From the NCBI GenBank assembly GCA_022041995.1, contig CP074381.1, forward strand, positions 62,001-126,000: a stretch of 64,000 nt of DNA, in the 5' to 3' direction. The translations under genes were made by a program, and so were the position numbers. The stretch is from Cupriavidus necator. GTDB lineage: Bacteria > Pseudomonadota > Gammaproteobacteria > Burkholderiales > Burkholderiaceae. Below, in pieces: positions 24,234-34,463 of the stretch. Every line of letters begins with the position of its first letter. Within the stretch, counting starts at the first letter, position 1. The notes below the pieces were generated by a model. That model saw only the letters and a program-made list of their open reading frames with translations, ran no database searches and had not been told where the DNA came from.

Positions 24234-26666
24234 CTATGTCAGTTTAACGAACAGGATCGAGATCTGCGCACCGACGATCTCCGCACCTTCCATGCGATTG
24301 CGCAACTCGATTCGCGCGCCGTGTTCGTCAATGATCTTCTTTACCATCGCGAGCCCCAGACCCGTGCCCTTGGCTTTCGTGGTCACGTAGGGCTCGAACG
24401 CACGGCTCAGGATTCGTGGTGCAAAACCGGGACCATTGTCCGCAATGGTGAGCTTGACGGCCTGGCGGTTTTCGCCGGCAGAATCTTTGTATTCTACAGT
24501 CTCGGTGTGCAGAGTGATATGGGGCGCCGCCCTACCGGCCGCGACGTTCTCGGCGGCGGCATCCTGTGCGTTCTGCAGCAGGTTGTGGATGACCTGGCGC
24601 AACTGCGTCGGATCGCCCTTGATCTCGGGCAGCGCGCTGCCCAGCGTCGGATGGATCACCGGGTGCTCGTGCACCGCGGGATCATCAATGCCGTACAGGT
24701 GCAGCACCTCCGCCACCAGGCTGTTGAGCTGCAGCGACTGCAGCACCGCGGGCGGCGTGCGCGCGTAGTCGCGGAAGTCATCGACCATGCGCTTCATCGC
24801 GGCCACCTGGTTGACGATGGTGGCGGCGCCACGCTTGAGCACATCGGCGTCGGTGCCTTCGAGCTTGGGCGAGAGCTTCATCTGCAGGCGCTCGGCCGAG
24901 AGCTGGATCGGTGTCAGCGGGTTCTTGATCTCGTGCGCAAGGCGCCGTGCCACCTCGCCCCAGGCCACCGAGCGTTGAGCGGAAATCACATCGGAGATAT
25001 CGTCGAAGACGATCACGTAGCCGGGCTCATCGCGCTCGCCGCCGGGCAGGCGTGCGCCGCGCACCAGCAGCGTAAGCGGCTGTTCCTCGCCCTGTGGCAG
25101 CTCGATCTGCTTCTGCCAGTGCTCGGCGCCGCCCAGCACCTCGCTGGTGTTCTGGTCCGAGAAGGCCTGGCGCACGATCTCGCCGAACGGCCCCATGCCA
25201 GGAATGTGCTCAACCGGCAGGCCCAGCACCGCGCCGAACGGCTGGCGGAAGATGCGCTCCGCGCCGGGATTGGCGGTAATCAGCACAAAACGGCGGTCGA
25301 ACACCAGCACGCCGGCAGTCAGGTTCTGCAGCACGCTTTCCAGGTAGGCCTTCGATTGCTCCAGCGCGGTGCGGTTCTCTTCCACCGCCAGCCGCGCCTC
25401 GGCCAGCTGGCGCGTCATCTGGTTGAACTGCTGCGTGAGCATGCCGAGCTCGTCGCGGCTTTTCAGTTCGCGCTTGGGCGAGAGGTCGCCCTCGGCCACT
25501 TCCTTGGTCCCCTGCAGCAGCATCAGCAGCGGCCGCGCCAATTGCCCGCCCAGCAGCAGCGCCAGCATCACCGCGATGAAGACGGCCAGGAACAGCGTCA
25601 GCGTCAGCGTGCCGATATACATCTTGCGCAGGCCGGTGCGGCCCAGTGCCTTTTCCTGGTATTCCTGGTACGCGCGCTGGACCTCGTCGGCATTGCGCGC
25701 GAGCACCGCCGGCACCGGGTGCAGCACCTGCAGGTAGCGTTCCTCGCGCACGGTCTCGCCGACCAGCCCGAAGCCGCTCGACGGCGATTCTTCCGGGCGG
25801 CGCTCCACCGACAGGCCGGAGCCGGCCCAGCGCGGCGTCTTGGCCAGCGCGCGAGGTGCGCTGCCGCCTGCTGTGCCATCCTGTGCCGTGGTCGGGCTTG
25901 CGCCCAGCGGAATGATCACGCGCAGCCGGTACAGGTGGCTGCTGTCGACGCGCTCGGTGCCCGGGCTGCCGTCGCCCGACGAGTCGGTGCCGCCCTCCAC
26001 CGCTGCGTAGCCGCCGGCCAGCCGTGCCTGTTCGGCCAGCACGCCGGAAGGCAGGTCTGGCACCAGCGACGCATAGCTGCTGGACGCCGTGGCCAGCACG
26101 CGGCCGCTGCCGGTGAAGATGGCGGCTTCCTGGACGCCATACTGCTCGCGCAGGCGGTTCAGTTGCAGCGAGGTGGCCACGCCGGAGGCGCCGGCGAGCT
26201 GCTCGGCCATCAGGCGTGCCTTGACCTGCAGGTCGGCGAGTGAGCTGTCGATGGTGGAGCGGCCCAGGTTCAGGCCGGCCTCGAGCGCGGTTTCCACGCG
26301 CACGTCGAACCAGGACTCGATGCTGCGCGAGACGAACTGCAGCGATACCAGGTAGATCAGCACGCCGGGCAGCACGCCCACCACGCCGAAGAACACGGCG
26401 AGCTTGGTCATCAGCCGCGTGCCGAACTTGCCGCGGCGATAGCGCAGCCACAGCGTCAGCGCCAGTGCACCCACGATCAGCACCAGCAGGGCGCCGATCA
26501 CCAGGTTCACCTTGAACAGCAGCGTGAAATAGCGATCGAAGAATTCGGTGTTGGCCGATGCCCCGGCCAGCAGGCCCACCAGCACCAGCGCCAGGAAGAC
26601 GATGATCCCGGCCACGACGCGGTACAGCACGCGCCGGAACCGGCTGTCCCACAGCGAGTTGTTCAT
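24234..26666 (-). CDS. ntrY: NtrY-like membrane sensor histidine kinase
   Basis: This 810-residue kinase has N-terminal helices (VVAGIIVFLALVLVGLLAGA, then two more), a large extracytoplasmic region, a further helix before a HAMP domain (GGQLARPLLMLLQGTKEVAEGDL), a PAS domain (about residues 440-560), and a kinase core with the phospho-acceptor His in EVARRLAHEIKNPLTPIQLSAE. The ATPase boxes are NLLQNAQDA, ADNGPGFAP and KGTGLGLAMV. Architecture matches NtrY, which with NtrX controls nitrogen, redox or envelope genes in proteobacteria. The start codon overlaps the stop of the upstream DUF4390 gene by four bases. Confidence 0.95.
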   Translation of the reverse strand: MNNSLWDSRFRRVLYRVVAGIIVFLALVLVGLLAGASANTEFFDRYFTLLFKVNLVIGALLVLIVGALALTLWLRYRRGKFGTRLMTKLAVFFGVVGVLPGVLIYLVSLQFVSRSIESWFDVRVETALEAGLNLGRSTIDSSLADLQVKARLMAEQLAGASGVATSLQLNRLREQYGVQEAAIFTGSGRVLATASSSYASLVPDLPSGVLAEQARLAGGYAAVEGGTDSSGDGSPGTERVDSSHLYRLRVIIPLGASPTTAQDGTAGGSAPRALAKTPRWAGSGLSVERRPEESPSSGFGLVGETVREERYLQVLHPVPAVLARNADEVQRAYQEYQEKALGRTGLRKMYIGTLTLTLFLAVFIAVMLALLLGGQLARPLLMLLQGTKEVAEGDLSPKRELKSRDELGMLTQQFNQMTRQLAEARLAVEENRTALEQSKAYLESVLQNLTAGVLVFDRRFVLITANPGAERIFRQPFGAVLGLPVEHIPGMGPFGEIVRQAFSDQNTSEVLGGAEHWQKQIELPQGEEQPLTLLVRGARLPGGERDEPGYVIVFDDISDVISAQRSVAWGEVARRLAHEIKNPLTPIQLSAERLQMKLSPKLEGTDADVLKRGAATIVNQVAAMKRMVDDFRDYARTPPAVLQSLQLNSLVAEVLHLYGIDDPAVHEHPVIHPTLGSALPEIKGDPTQLRQVIHNLLQNAQDAAAENVAAGRAAPHITLHTETVEYKDSAGENRQAVKLTIADNGPGFAPRILSRAFEPYVTTKAKGTGLGLAMVKKIIDEHGARIELRNRMEGAEIVGAQISILFVKLT

Positions 26667-27553
26667 GGCTGGTTCGATACGGGCTGCAGCAGCAGTGCGG
26701 GCGACAGTCCGTATGACACCGCCTGCATGGTCAGGCCGCGTGAGTCAATGGCAGCGGCAGGCGCCGACGCAGGCGCGGGTACGGCGGGCGAGGCCGGCAG
26801 CACCGGCGATGCGGGGCCTGGGGCCGGCGCGGGCGGCGGCGCTGCGGGCGGCGGGGGTGGCGGCGGTGCGTTCAGGTCCGTCGGCACCGTATAGACAAAG
26901 CGCCGCCAGTCGGAGGCCAGGTTCCATTCACGCGTGTTGACGGCGTTGATCTGGAACGGCTTGGGCAGTTGCGACAGGTCCAGCCGCATGCGTACTTCCG
27001 CGTGGTAGGTCTCGCCCGGCTTGATCGCATTGCGCTCGAACACGCGCCAGCCGCGCACGCGCTGGATAAACTGCAGCGCGCTCTTCAAGCGCGTGAACGG
27101 CAGCTGCAGGCCGCCGGTGGAAACACGGTACTGGCGCGTCAGCGGCTGGTACGACAGGCGCACGCTGCGGGTGGTGTTGACCGGCTTGTCGTCGAACCAG
27201 TACCAGCGCGAGCGCGAGAGCTGGAAGTCAATCGCGAAATAGAGGGAGATGCCCTTGTGCAACGCGTCTTCCAGCGCGGGCGGCAGGTCGAAGTCGAAGC
27301 TGGCGGCAAGCTCGAAGCCGCCGTCCTGGAATTCGATGCGCGCCTCGGTGGCCTCGATGACCTGCGCGCGCGCGGCGGGCGGCAACCACAGTACCGAGGC
27401 GAGCGCCAGCACCAGTGCAAGCCACCACCGCGCCAGCAGGCCACGCCTGCCCGCGCCGCCGGGGCGCAGATGCAGGCACGCCTGGTCCGCGGTAGTGTCC
27501 ACGTTCGTGTCCACCATGACGCGGAAGTCTGACAGGCGCGGCGTGCTCAGCAT
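26663..27553 (-). CDS. DUF4390 exported protein
   Basis: This 296-residue protein has a basic N-terminus, a hydrophobic export helix (WLALVLALASVLWLPPAARA, about residues 44-63) and a beta-rich domain with SLYFAIDFQLSRSRWYWFDD and VFERNAIKPGETYHAEVRMR, the DUF4390 signature. The C-terminus is Pro/Ala low complexity. The gene is regularly found between rsmB and ntrYX in betaproteobacteria; its function is unknown. It starts 9 bp after the rsmB stop and overlaps ntrY by ATGA, so it is inside the same transcript. The start could be a later Met (codon 13). Confidence 0.85.
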   Translation of the reverse strand: MLSTPRLSDFRVMVDTNVDTTADQACLHLRPGGAGRRGLLARWWLALVLALASVLWLPPAARAQVIEATEARIEFQDGGFELAASFDFDLPPALEDALHKGISLYFAIDFQLSRSRWYWFDDKPVNTTRSVRLSYQPLTRQYRVSTGGLQLPFTRLKSALQFIQRVRGWRVFERNAIKPGETYHAEVRMRLDLSQLPKPFQINAVNTREWNLASDWRRFVYTVPTDLNAPPPPPPPAAPPPAPAPGPASPVLPASPAVPAPASAPAAAIDSRGLTMQAVSYGLSPALLLQPVSNQP

Positions 27554-27562
27554 CGGATCAGA

Positions 27563-28981
27563 TCAGGCGCGTTTCTGGAAGCGGGCGTAGAAGAAGCCAT
27601 CGTGATCCGACGGCAGGCTGGTGCCGGCACTGGCGTCCTTTTCGCCATTGGGGCCGGCTGCTTGCGTGGCATGGGTGCCGGGCAGCAGCTGCCCCGGCGC
27701 CTGCAATCGTATCGCATCTGCCAGCTGTGCACCAAACCAGCGCGCCTGCTCCTCGCCTTCCGTTGGGAAAATAGAACAGGTGACATAGACCAGGATGCCG
27801 CCCGGCTTGAGCAGCGGCCACAGCTGCGAGACGATGCGGCGCTGCTCGGTGATGAGCTTGGCAATATCGGTCTCACGGCGCAGCCAGCGGATATCGGGAT
27901 GGCGCCGCACAATGCCCGAAGCCGAGCACGGCACGTCGGCCAGGATGCGGTCAAAGGGCTGGCCGTCCCACCAGTCGGCGGGCCGGCTGGCATCGCCGAC
28001 CACGATCCTGGCTTGCTTGCCCAGGCGCGCCAGGTTCTCGCCGATGCGGGTGGTGCGCTGCGGGTCGCTTTCCACCGCGGTGACTTCAATATCGGCCAGT
28101 TCCAGCAGGTGCCCGGTCTTGCCGCCGGGTGCCGCGCAGGCATCCAGCACGCGCATGCCGTCGGCCACCTCGAGCAGCGGCGCGGCCAGCTGCGCGCCGG
28201 CATCCTGCACCGAGACCACGCCTTCGGCAAAGCCCGGCAACTGCGTCACCGGCACCGCGCGCACCAGGCGCACGGCCTGCGGGCCGACCACGTGGCCAGC
28301 CAGGCCGGCGTTGGCAAGGTCGGTCTGGTACTGCTGCACGGACACGCGCGCGGTGTTGACGCGCACCGTCATCGGCGGGCGCACGTTGGCGCTGGCGGCC
28401 AGGGCCATCCACTGGTCCGGGTAGGCCTCGCGCAGCATGCGCAGCCACCACGGCGGCAGGTTCCAGCGCGCCTGCTCGTCGCGGGTGACCTCGGCCAGCA
28501 GCGCCTTGCGTTCGCGCAGGAAACGGCGCAGCACCGCGTTGACCAGGCCGCGCGCATGCGCAGTCTTGGGTTCGGAGGCGGCGGCGCTGACCGCCTGGTC
28601 GACCACCGTGAAGGTGCTGTAGCCCGGGCGGCCGGCGTCCGCGTCCTGGCGCGCCTTGTCCGTGCTGTCCTTGTCGCGCGGGCCCGGCGTGTGCTCCAGC
28701 AGCAGCGCCAGCGCCACGGCCAGCAGCGAATCGACTTGCGCGCCCGGCGGGCGCGTGACCAGCTTTGTCACCAGTGCGCGTGCCGTGCCGAACTGGCGCA
28801 TGGTGCGATAAGCGATGTCCTGCAGCGCGCCGCGCGTGGCGGCATCGCGCACGCGGTCCAGCCGCAACTGTGCGGCGGCGTCCTCGATCGCCTGGGGCAA
28901 GGCTGTGCCTTCGCTGACGGCGCGCACCGCGGTGGCGGCGCCAAGCATCTGGAAGGCAAGCGAATCGGGAGGCAGGCGCAT
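27563..28981 (-). CDS. rsmB: 16S rRNA (cytosine(967)-C5)-methyltransferase
   Basis: This 472-residue enzyme (also called Sun/Fmu) methylates C967 of 16S rRNA. An N-terminal NusB-like RNA-binding domain precedes the Rossmann-type methyltransferase. The SAM site is VLDACAAPGGKTGHLLEL, the Pro-Cys motif is DVPCSASGIVRRHPDIRWLR, and the catalytic Cys is in VYVTCSIFPTEGEEQ. Length is slightly above the E. coli protein because of an insert near residues 110-130. It heads the run rsmB-DUF4390-ntrY-ntrX and is preceded by the htpX terminator. Confidence 0.96.
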   Translation of the reverse strand: MRLPPDSLAFQMLGAATAVRAVSEGTALPQAIEDAAAQLRLDRVRDAATRGALQDIAYRTMRQFGTARALVTKLVTRPPGAQVDSLLAVALALLLEHTPGPRDKDSTDKARQDADAGRPGYSTFTVVDQAVSAAASEPKTAHARGLVNAVLRRFLRERKALLAEVTRDEQARWNLPPWWLRMLREAYPDQWMALAASANVRPPMTVRVNTARVSVQQYQTDLANAGLAGHVVGPQAVRLVRAVPVTQLPGFAEGVVSVQDAGAQLAAPLLEVADGMRVLDACAAPGGKTGHLLELADIEVTAVESDPQRTTRIGENLARLGKQARIVVGDASRPADWWDGQPFDRILADVPCSASGIVRRHPDIRWLRRETDIAKLITEQRRIVSQLWPLLKPGGILVYVTCSIFPTEGEEQARWFGAQLADAIRLQAPGQLLPGTHATQAAGPNGEKDASAGTSLPSDHDGFFYARFQKRA

Positions 28982-29044
28982 ATCGGTCAGGCGGCGGTCA
29001 GGCAGCGGGTCAGGCGTTGAATCGGGAAGCAGGCCGGCGCGGGC

Positions 29045-29080
29045 AAAAAAAAGCCCGCCGGTCCATGCGGAACAGCGGGC
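29045..29080 (-). terminator. Rho-independent terminator behind htpX
   Basis: On the minus strand, GCCCGC (29075-29080 complement) and GCGGGC (29053-29058 complement) pair, followed by eight T residues (29045-29052). It separates htpX from rsmB. Confidence 0.85.
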
Positions 29081-29122
29081 AGTTTACCCTGTGCGGGAAC
29101 TCTACCCCGGATTTCCGGCCGC

Positions 29123-29982
29123 TCAGGCGGGATAGGTGCCGGTCTGGGCCATCTGCATCAGGCGCGCGATGCGCTCCTCGGTGGCCGGGTGGGTTGAGAA
29201 CAGGTTGGCGATGGCGCCCCCCGAGAGCGGGTTCATGATCATCATCTGCGCCGTGGCCGGGTGTTCTTCGGCCGCCTGGAACGGGATGCCCTGGGCGTAG
29301 CGGTGGATCTTGTCCAGTGCGCTGGCCAGCGCCTGGGGGTCGCCGCTGATCTCGGCGCCGCCGCGGTCGGCCTCGAATTCACGTGCGCGCGAGATCGCCA
29401 TCTGGATCAGCGATGCCGCCAGCGGGCCAGGATTGCCACGGCAATGCTGGCGATCGGGTTGCTGCGGTTGCCGTTCTCGTCGCGCCCGCCGAAGAACATC
29501 GCCATATTGGCCAGCGCCGAGATCGCACCGGCCATGGTGGCGGCGATGGTCGAGGTCAGGATGTCGCGGTGGCGCACGTGCGCCAGCTCATGCGCCATCA
29601 CGCCGCGCAGTTCGCGCTCGGACAACACCCGCAGGATGCCGGTGGTGGCCGCCACCGCGGCGTGCTCCGGATTGCGTCCGGTGGCAAAGGCGTTGGGCGC
29701 GTCTTCATTGATCAGGTACACGCGCGGCATCGGCAGGCCGGCGCGCTGCGCCAGTTCCTGCACCATGCCGTAGAACTGCGGCGCGCTGCCGGCGTCGACT
29801 TCCTGCGCGTTGTACATGCGCAGGACCATCTTGTCCGAAAACCAGTAGGAGAAGAAGTTCATGCCCAGCGCAAGCAGCAGCGCCATCATCATGCCGCTGC
29901 GCCCGCCGATCATGCCGCCGATGACGATGAACAGCGCGGTGATGGCCGCCATCAGCATGAAGGTCTTGACCCAGTTGAACAT
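29123..29982 (-). pseudogene. htpX: HtpX membrane zinc protease, interrupted by a one-base deletion
   Basis: HtpX is an inner-membrane heat-shock metalloprotease that degrades damaged membrane proteins. The first 185 or so residues are normal: [20 protein letters not shown], then the zinc motif [14 protein letters not shown] (HExxH). After [13 protein letters not shown] the frame leaves the family and stops at 29407. One phase over, the DNA continues [20 protein letters not shown], including the third zinc ligand Glu, and runs to 29123 with TGTYPA. Adding one base in GGCCCGC near 29430 restores a 286-residue HtpX of normal length. The break is a recent mutation or an assembly error. Confidence 0.9.
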
Positions 29983-30174
29983 TGCGGTGATCTCCGTGTA
30001 ATCGTGAGCCGCGTCCCGGGGCGAGAGCGGACGCGATGACCGTTAGATAGGGGGTGATACCCGAAAATTCAACGGCTGTTCAACGGTTTCAGGGGGAGCC
30101 CTGGCCGGTTGCGCCCGCCGGGCGGTTCCGCCGGCACTTATGCCGCCATGTGCGGCAAAGGCCGGCCCGACCGG

Positions 30175-31188
30175 TTATGCCTGCGCCTCGCCGTTGCCGG
30201 GAACCGCGCAGCGCGTGCCCGGGGGCAGCGGCAGGGCTTGCAGGAACTGCTGCGCCGGCTGGCGGCGCCCGCCCGGCTTCTGCAGCTCGGTGACCTGCAG
30301 TGCGCTGCCCTCGCCGCAGGCGATGATAATGCCGGCGGCGTCGGCCGCCAGCACCGTGCCGGGCGGATGCGGCAGGCTGCTGGCGGCGGCCAGCGGCACG
30401 GCCCGCCAGCACTTGATCACGGTATCGCCCACCTGCACCGTCGCGCCCGGGAAGGGGTTGAACGCGCGCACCTGGTTGGCCAGCGCCGCGGCCGGGCGGC
30501 GCAGGTCCAGCGGCGCCTCGTCCTTGGCGATCTTCCCGGCGTAGGTGACGCCTTCGGCCGGCTGCGGCGTGGCGGCCAGCGCGCGGCTGGCGGCCAGCTC
30601 CTGCAGCGCTGCCACGGTCATGCGCGCGCCCAGCGCGGACAGGGTGTCGTGCAGCGTGCCGGTGGTGTCGTCCGGGCCGATCGGCACGGCCTCGCGCGTG
30701 AGCATGTCGCCGGTGTCCAGGCCTTCGTCCATTTGCATCAGCGTGATGCCGGTCTCGGCATCGCCCGCTTCGATGGCACGGTGGATCGGCGCCGCGCCGC
30801 GCCAGCGCGGCAGCAGCGAGCCGTGGATATTCAGGCAGCCCAGGCGCGGCAGGGTCAGCACCTCGGCCGGCAGGATCAGGCCGTAGGCGGCCACCACCAT
30901 CACGTCGGGGGCGATGCCGGCGAGCGCGTCGATGGCCGCGGCGGCGTCTTCCGGATACTTGCCCTGGCGGCGCAGCGAGCGCGGCTGCAGCACTGGCCCA
31001 AGGCTACTGGCGGCGGCGAACTGCTTCACCGGGCTGGCCTGCAGCTGCATGCCGCGACCGGCGGGGCGGTCAGGCTGCGTCAGCACGGCCACGACGGGAA
31101 AACCGGCGGCGTGGATGGCTTCCAGCGCGACGCGCGCGAACTCGGGCGTGCCGGCAAAGGCGACGCGCAGGGGTCTGGCTTGTGACAT
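30175..31188 (-). CDS. fmt: Methionyl-tRNA formyltransferase
   Basis: This 337-residue enzyme formylates Met-tRNA(fMet) using 10-formyl-tetrahydrofolate. Typical features are [19 protein letters not shown] at the N-terminus, the [20 protein letters not shown] motif with the folate-binding residues, and [19 protein letters not shown]-terminal OB-like domain binds the tRNA acceptor. It lies downstream of def in the classic def-fmt arrangement, with about 150 bp between them. Confidence 0.97.
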   Translation of the reverse strand: MSQARPLRVAFAGTPEFARVALEAIHAAGFPVVAVLTQPDRPAGRGMQLQASPVKQFAAASSLGPVLQPRSLRRQGKYPEDAAAAIDALAGIAPDVMVVAAYGLILPAEVLTLPRLGCLNIHGSLLPRWRGAAPIHRAIEAGDAETGITLMQMDEGLDTGDMLTREAVPIGPDDTTGTLHDTLSALGARMTVAALQELAASRALAATPQPAEGVTYAGKIAKDEAPLDLRRPAAALANQVRAFNPFPGATVQVGDTVIKCWRAVPLAAASSLPHPPGTVLAADAAGIIIACGEGSALQVTELQKPGGRRQPAQQFLQALPLPPGTRCAVPGNGEAQA

Positions 31189-31213
31189 GGCAGGTTCCGT
31201 GGCCTGAAGCAGA

Positions 31214-31240
31214 ACCGGCCGCTATCGCGGCCGGTACTTT
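31214..31240. terminator. Strong hairpin between def and fmt
   Basis: ACCGGCCGC and GCGGCCGGT form a 9-bp stem with a TATC loop. The T-rich tail (ACTTTTGTTCTT) is on the plus strand, where no gene would need a terminator. On the minus strand it may be an intercistronic RNA hairpin tuning def and fmt. Role uncertain. Confidence 0.4.
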
Positions 31241-31340
31241 TGTTCTTCGGAAGTCATAAAGATAACAGACCCCGCGCGGGTGCCGCGCGCTGGCGGCGGG
31301 ATTCCGGGCGGGCTGTTACATCTTTGTGGCAGGGCGCCGC

Positions 31341-31847
31341 TTACATGCGGGTGCGCTCGCGCTTCTGCAGCCTGCTCTTGATGCGGTTGAGCTTGAGCGG
31401 CGACAGGTACTCGACAAAGACCTTGCCGCGCAGGTGATCGATCTCGTGCTGGATGCAGACCGCCAGCAGGTCGTCGGCTTCGAGCTCGAAGCTTTCGCCC
31501 TTCTCGTTGAGCGCGCGCACGCGCACCCGGTCGGGGCGCTCGACGCGGTCATAGACCTCGGGCACCGACAGGCACCCCTCTTCCCACACCTTGCGGTTGT
31601 CGCTGGCCCAGACGATCTCCGGGTTGATGAAGACCTGGAGCTGGTCGCGCGTTTCCGAGACGTCGATCACCACCACCTGCTCATGCACGTTGACCTGCGT
31701 GGCGGCCAGCCCGATGCCTGGCGCTTCGTACATGGTTTCAGCCATGTCCTTCACCAGCTGGCGGATACGGTCGTCCACCGCCGCAACGGGTTTGGCAACG
31801 GTGTGCAGGCGGGGATCGGGGTAGGTCAGGATATCGAGTTTTGCCAT
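31341..31847 (-). CDS. def: Peptide deformylase
   Basis: This 168-residue metalloenzyme removes the N-formyl group from new proteins. All three motifs are present: GIGLAATQV (motif I), EGCLSVP (motif II, metal-ligand Cys) and QHEIDHLRG (motif III, HExxH). I chose [14 protein letters not shown] at 31847 as the start, which is the conserved opening; five extra upstream codons are possible. It is divergent from the LysM gene and heads def-fmt. Confidence 0.97.
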   Translation of the reverse strand: MAKLDILTYPDPRLHTVAKPVAAVDDRIRQLVKDMAETMYEAPGIGLAATQVNVHEQVVVIDVSETRDQLQVFINPEIVWASDNRKVWEEGCLSVPEVYDRVERPDRVRVRALNEKGESFELEADDLLAVCIQHEIDHLRGKVFVEYLSPLKLNRIKSRLQKRERTRM

Positions 31848-32007
31848 GATGCTCAGGCGCAACGCCGGCTGCTGCCGGCAACCGGGCCGCGTTGCGGCGG
31901 CCGGTGTTTACATGCAGAATCGGGGCGCAAGTACAAAAATTCAAGGCGCGCCGCAACAGGCGCGCTCTCCCGGGTCAATCCGGCCGAACCACCGGCCGGT
32001 CAGGAAA

Positions 32008-33188
32008 ATGCGCGATCTTACCAAAGAACACCAGGCGGCGTCGGGCCGCAGGCTGCACGCGTTCACCTCTAAGTTTGCCCGTGCGTTGCTGAGTGCCGCT
32101 GGCTTCACTGCCGCGGCCACGCTTCCGGCGCTGGCCGCGGACCTGACGGTCACGCCGGCACAGCAGGCCGAAGCCCAGCGCACGGCCCAACAGGGCATCC
32201 CCGTTTCAGACCTGTCTCCCAATGCGCCGTCGCAATACACGGTGCGCAAGGGTGACACGCTGTGGGGCATCTCGGGCAGTTTCCTGCGCCAGCCATGGCG
32301 CTGGCCCGAACTGTGGGGCATGAACCGGCAACAGATCCAAAATCCGCACCTGATCTATCCGGGACAGATCCTGTACCTGATCCAGCGCGACGGCCGCGCC
32401 TGGCTGTCGACCACGCCGGGCGGCAGCGGCACGGTGCGCCTGTCGCCGCAGATGCGCGGCGCCGCCGCCGATGGCGCCGCCATCCAGAGCATCGCCGCCA
32501 CCGATATCGAGCCCTTCCTGATCCGCCCGCTGGTGGTCGACCAGGACACGCTGGCCACCTCGGCGCGCATCGTCGCCGTGTCCGAGTCGCGCGTCATCCT
32601 TGGCCGCGACGACACCGGCTACGCGCGCGGCATCCCCGCCGACGCGCCGCAGGGCAGCGACTGGCAGGCCTACCGCCCGGCCACCCCGGTGCGCGATCCC
32701 GTCACCAAGGCCGTGCTCGGCTACGAGGCCGAATATGAAGGCAACGTGCGCCTGGCGCGCGGCGCGCAGGGGCCGGACGCGGTCTCGACCATGCAGGTCA
32801 CGCAGGCCAGGCAGGAGATGGGCGTGGGCACGCTGCTGATGCCGCAGCCCGCGCGCGAAGCGCTGCGCTATGTGCCGCACGCGCCTGATGCGCAGCTCGA
32901 CGGCCGCGTGGCCAAGGTCTATGGCGGGGTCGAGTTCGGCGGCGCCAGGCAGGTGGTGGTGCTCAACCTCGGCAGCCAGGCCGGGATTGAGCCCGGGCAT
33001 GTGCTGGCGCTGTCGCGCACCGGCGAGACCGTCGCTGACAAGACCGACAGCAACCGCGCCATCCGCCTGCCCGACGAGCGCTACGGCCTGGCCTTTGTCT
33101 TCCGCGTGTTCCCGGGGTGTCGTATGCGCTGGTCACCGACGCCTCCAACGTGATCGCGGTCGGCGACCGGGCGACCTCGCCGCGCTGA
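32008..33188 (+). CDS. LysM-domain exported protein, frameshifted near the C-terminus
   Basis: The N-terminus has a basic region and a signal peptide (FARALLSAAGFTAAATLPALAA). A LysM domain follows at about residues 70-120: YTVRKGDTLWGISGSFLRQP, then PELWGMNRQQIQNPHLIYPG. LysM binds peptidoglycan. The rest is a conserved domain of unknown function found behind LysM in betaproteobacteria, next to dprA. As written, the frame ends at 33153 with a stray tail. One phase over, the DNA continues VSYALVTDASNVIAVGDRAT and stops at 33186-33188, so one G is missing from CCCGGGG near 33117. The ATG at 32008 has AGGA just ahead. Confidence 0.88.
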
Positions 33189-33195
33189 GCCGCTC

Positions 33196-34395
33196 TTGGC
33201 GACATCGCAGGCGGCCCCGGCGGCCGCCGCTTCCCTTTGCCACGCCGGCGCTGCCCGGCAGGTCACCACGCGCGATGCCGACGAGCTGAAGGCGTGGCTG
33301 CAGCTCGCCTGTGCGCCCGGGGTCGGTCCGGTCACGGTGCGCCTGCTGCTGGCCGCATTCGGGCTGCCGCAGCAGGTCCTGTCGCAGAGCGTGGCAGCGC
33401 TGTCTTCCGTCGTCCCCAAGAAACACGCCCGCGCGGTGCTGGCCAGGCCCGGCACCGGGCTGCCGGCACTGGTCGAACGCACCCTCGCCTGGCTCGGCAC
33501 GCCCGGCAACCACGTGGTCACGTTGAGCGACGACGCCTACCCTGCCCGCCTGTTCGACCTGCCCGATCCGCCGCCGCTGCTATATATCAAAGGCGATCCC
33601 GCACTGCTGGCGCGTCCTTCGGTGGCCATCGTCGGCGCGCGCGGCGCCACCGAGCAGGGCAAGCGCGATGCGCAGGCCTTCGCGCGGGCGCTGTCGGAGT
33701 CGGGGCTGGCGGTGGTTTCGGGGCTGGCGCTGGGCGTCGATGCCGCTGCCCATGCCGGCGGGCTGCAGGGCTGCGGCGGTACCGTCGCGGTTACGGGTAC
33801 GGGGGCCGACCGGGTCTATCCGGCCGAGAACCTGGCGCTGGCGCACGAAGTGGCCGCGCGCGGCGCCATCGTCACCGAATTCCCGCTCGGCATGCAGGGC
33901 CTGCCCGCCAACTTCCCACGCCGCAACCGCATCATCGCGGCCCTGGCGCGCGGGGTGCTGGTGGTGGAGGCCGCGGCGCGCTCGGGCTCGCTGATCACCG
34001 CACGGCTGGCGGCCGAGCTGGGGCGCGAGGTATTTGCGGTCCCGGGCTCGATCCACGCGCCGCTGTCAGCAGGCTGCCACCTGCTGATCCGCCAGGGCGC
34101 GAAGCTGGTGGAGAGCGTGGAAGACGTGCTGGAAGAGATCAACTTGCTGCCGGCCCCTGCCCGCCCTGCTGCCAGGGGCGTGCCCGCGTCCGCGCCGGAG
34201 CAAACGGATCTTTCTGACTTTGCTGGCCACGCCGACCCCCTGCTGGCCGCTCTCGGCTACGATCCGGTTACGCTGGATGCGCTGTGCGAGCGCAGCGGCC
34301 AGCCGCCGGAAGCCGTCGCGGCGCGCCTGCTGGAACTGGAACTGGCCGGGCACGCCGAGCGTCTACCGGGAAGCCTGTTCCGGCGGCTTGGGTGA
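33196..34395 (+). CDS. dprA: DNA-processing protein A (Smf)
   Basis: This 399-residue protein binds incoming single-stranded DNA and loads RecA during natural transformation. The Rossmann-like core has PSVAIVGARGATEQGKRDAQ, the SGLALGVDAAAHAGGL segment and FPRRNRIIAALARGVLVVEA. A C-terminal winged-helix (DALCERSGQPPEAVAARLLE) is the DprA extension. The frame begins with TTG at 33196, 8 bp after the corrected LysM stop; no ATG or strong ribosome site is near, so the start may lie slightly inside. It probably shares a transcript with the LysM gene. Confidence 0.94.
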   Translation: MATSQAAPAAAASLCHAGAARQVTTRDADELKAWLQLACAPGVGPVTVRLLLAAFGLPQQVLSQSVAALSSVVPKKHARAVLARPGTGLPALVERTLAWLGTPGNHVVTLSDDAYPARLFDLPDPPPLLYIKGDPALLARPSVAIVGARGATEQGKRDAQAFARALSESGLAVVSGLALGVDAAAHAGGLQGCGGTVAVTGTGADRVYPAENLALAHEVAARGAIVTEFPLGMQGLPANFPRRNRIIAALARGVLVVEAAARSGSLITARLAAELGREVFAVPGSIHAPLSAGCHLLIRQGAKLVESVEDVLEEINLLPAPARPAARGVPASAPEQTDLSDFAGHADPLLAALGYDPVTLDALCERSGQPPEAVAARLLELELAGHAERLPGSLFRRLG

Positions 34396-34463
34396 GCCGC
34401 GGCGCAATACCGATACAATCGCCGGCAGCCCGCGTGCCGCGGGCGCCTCATGTTTCCGATGCC

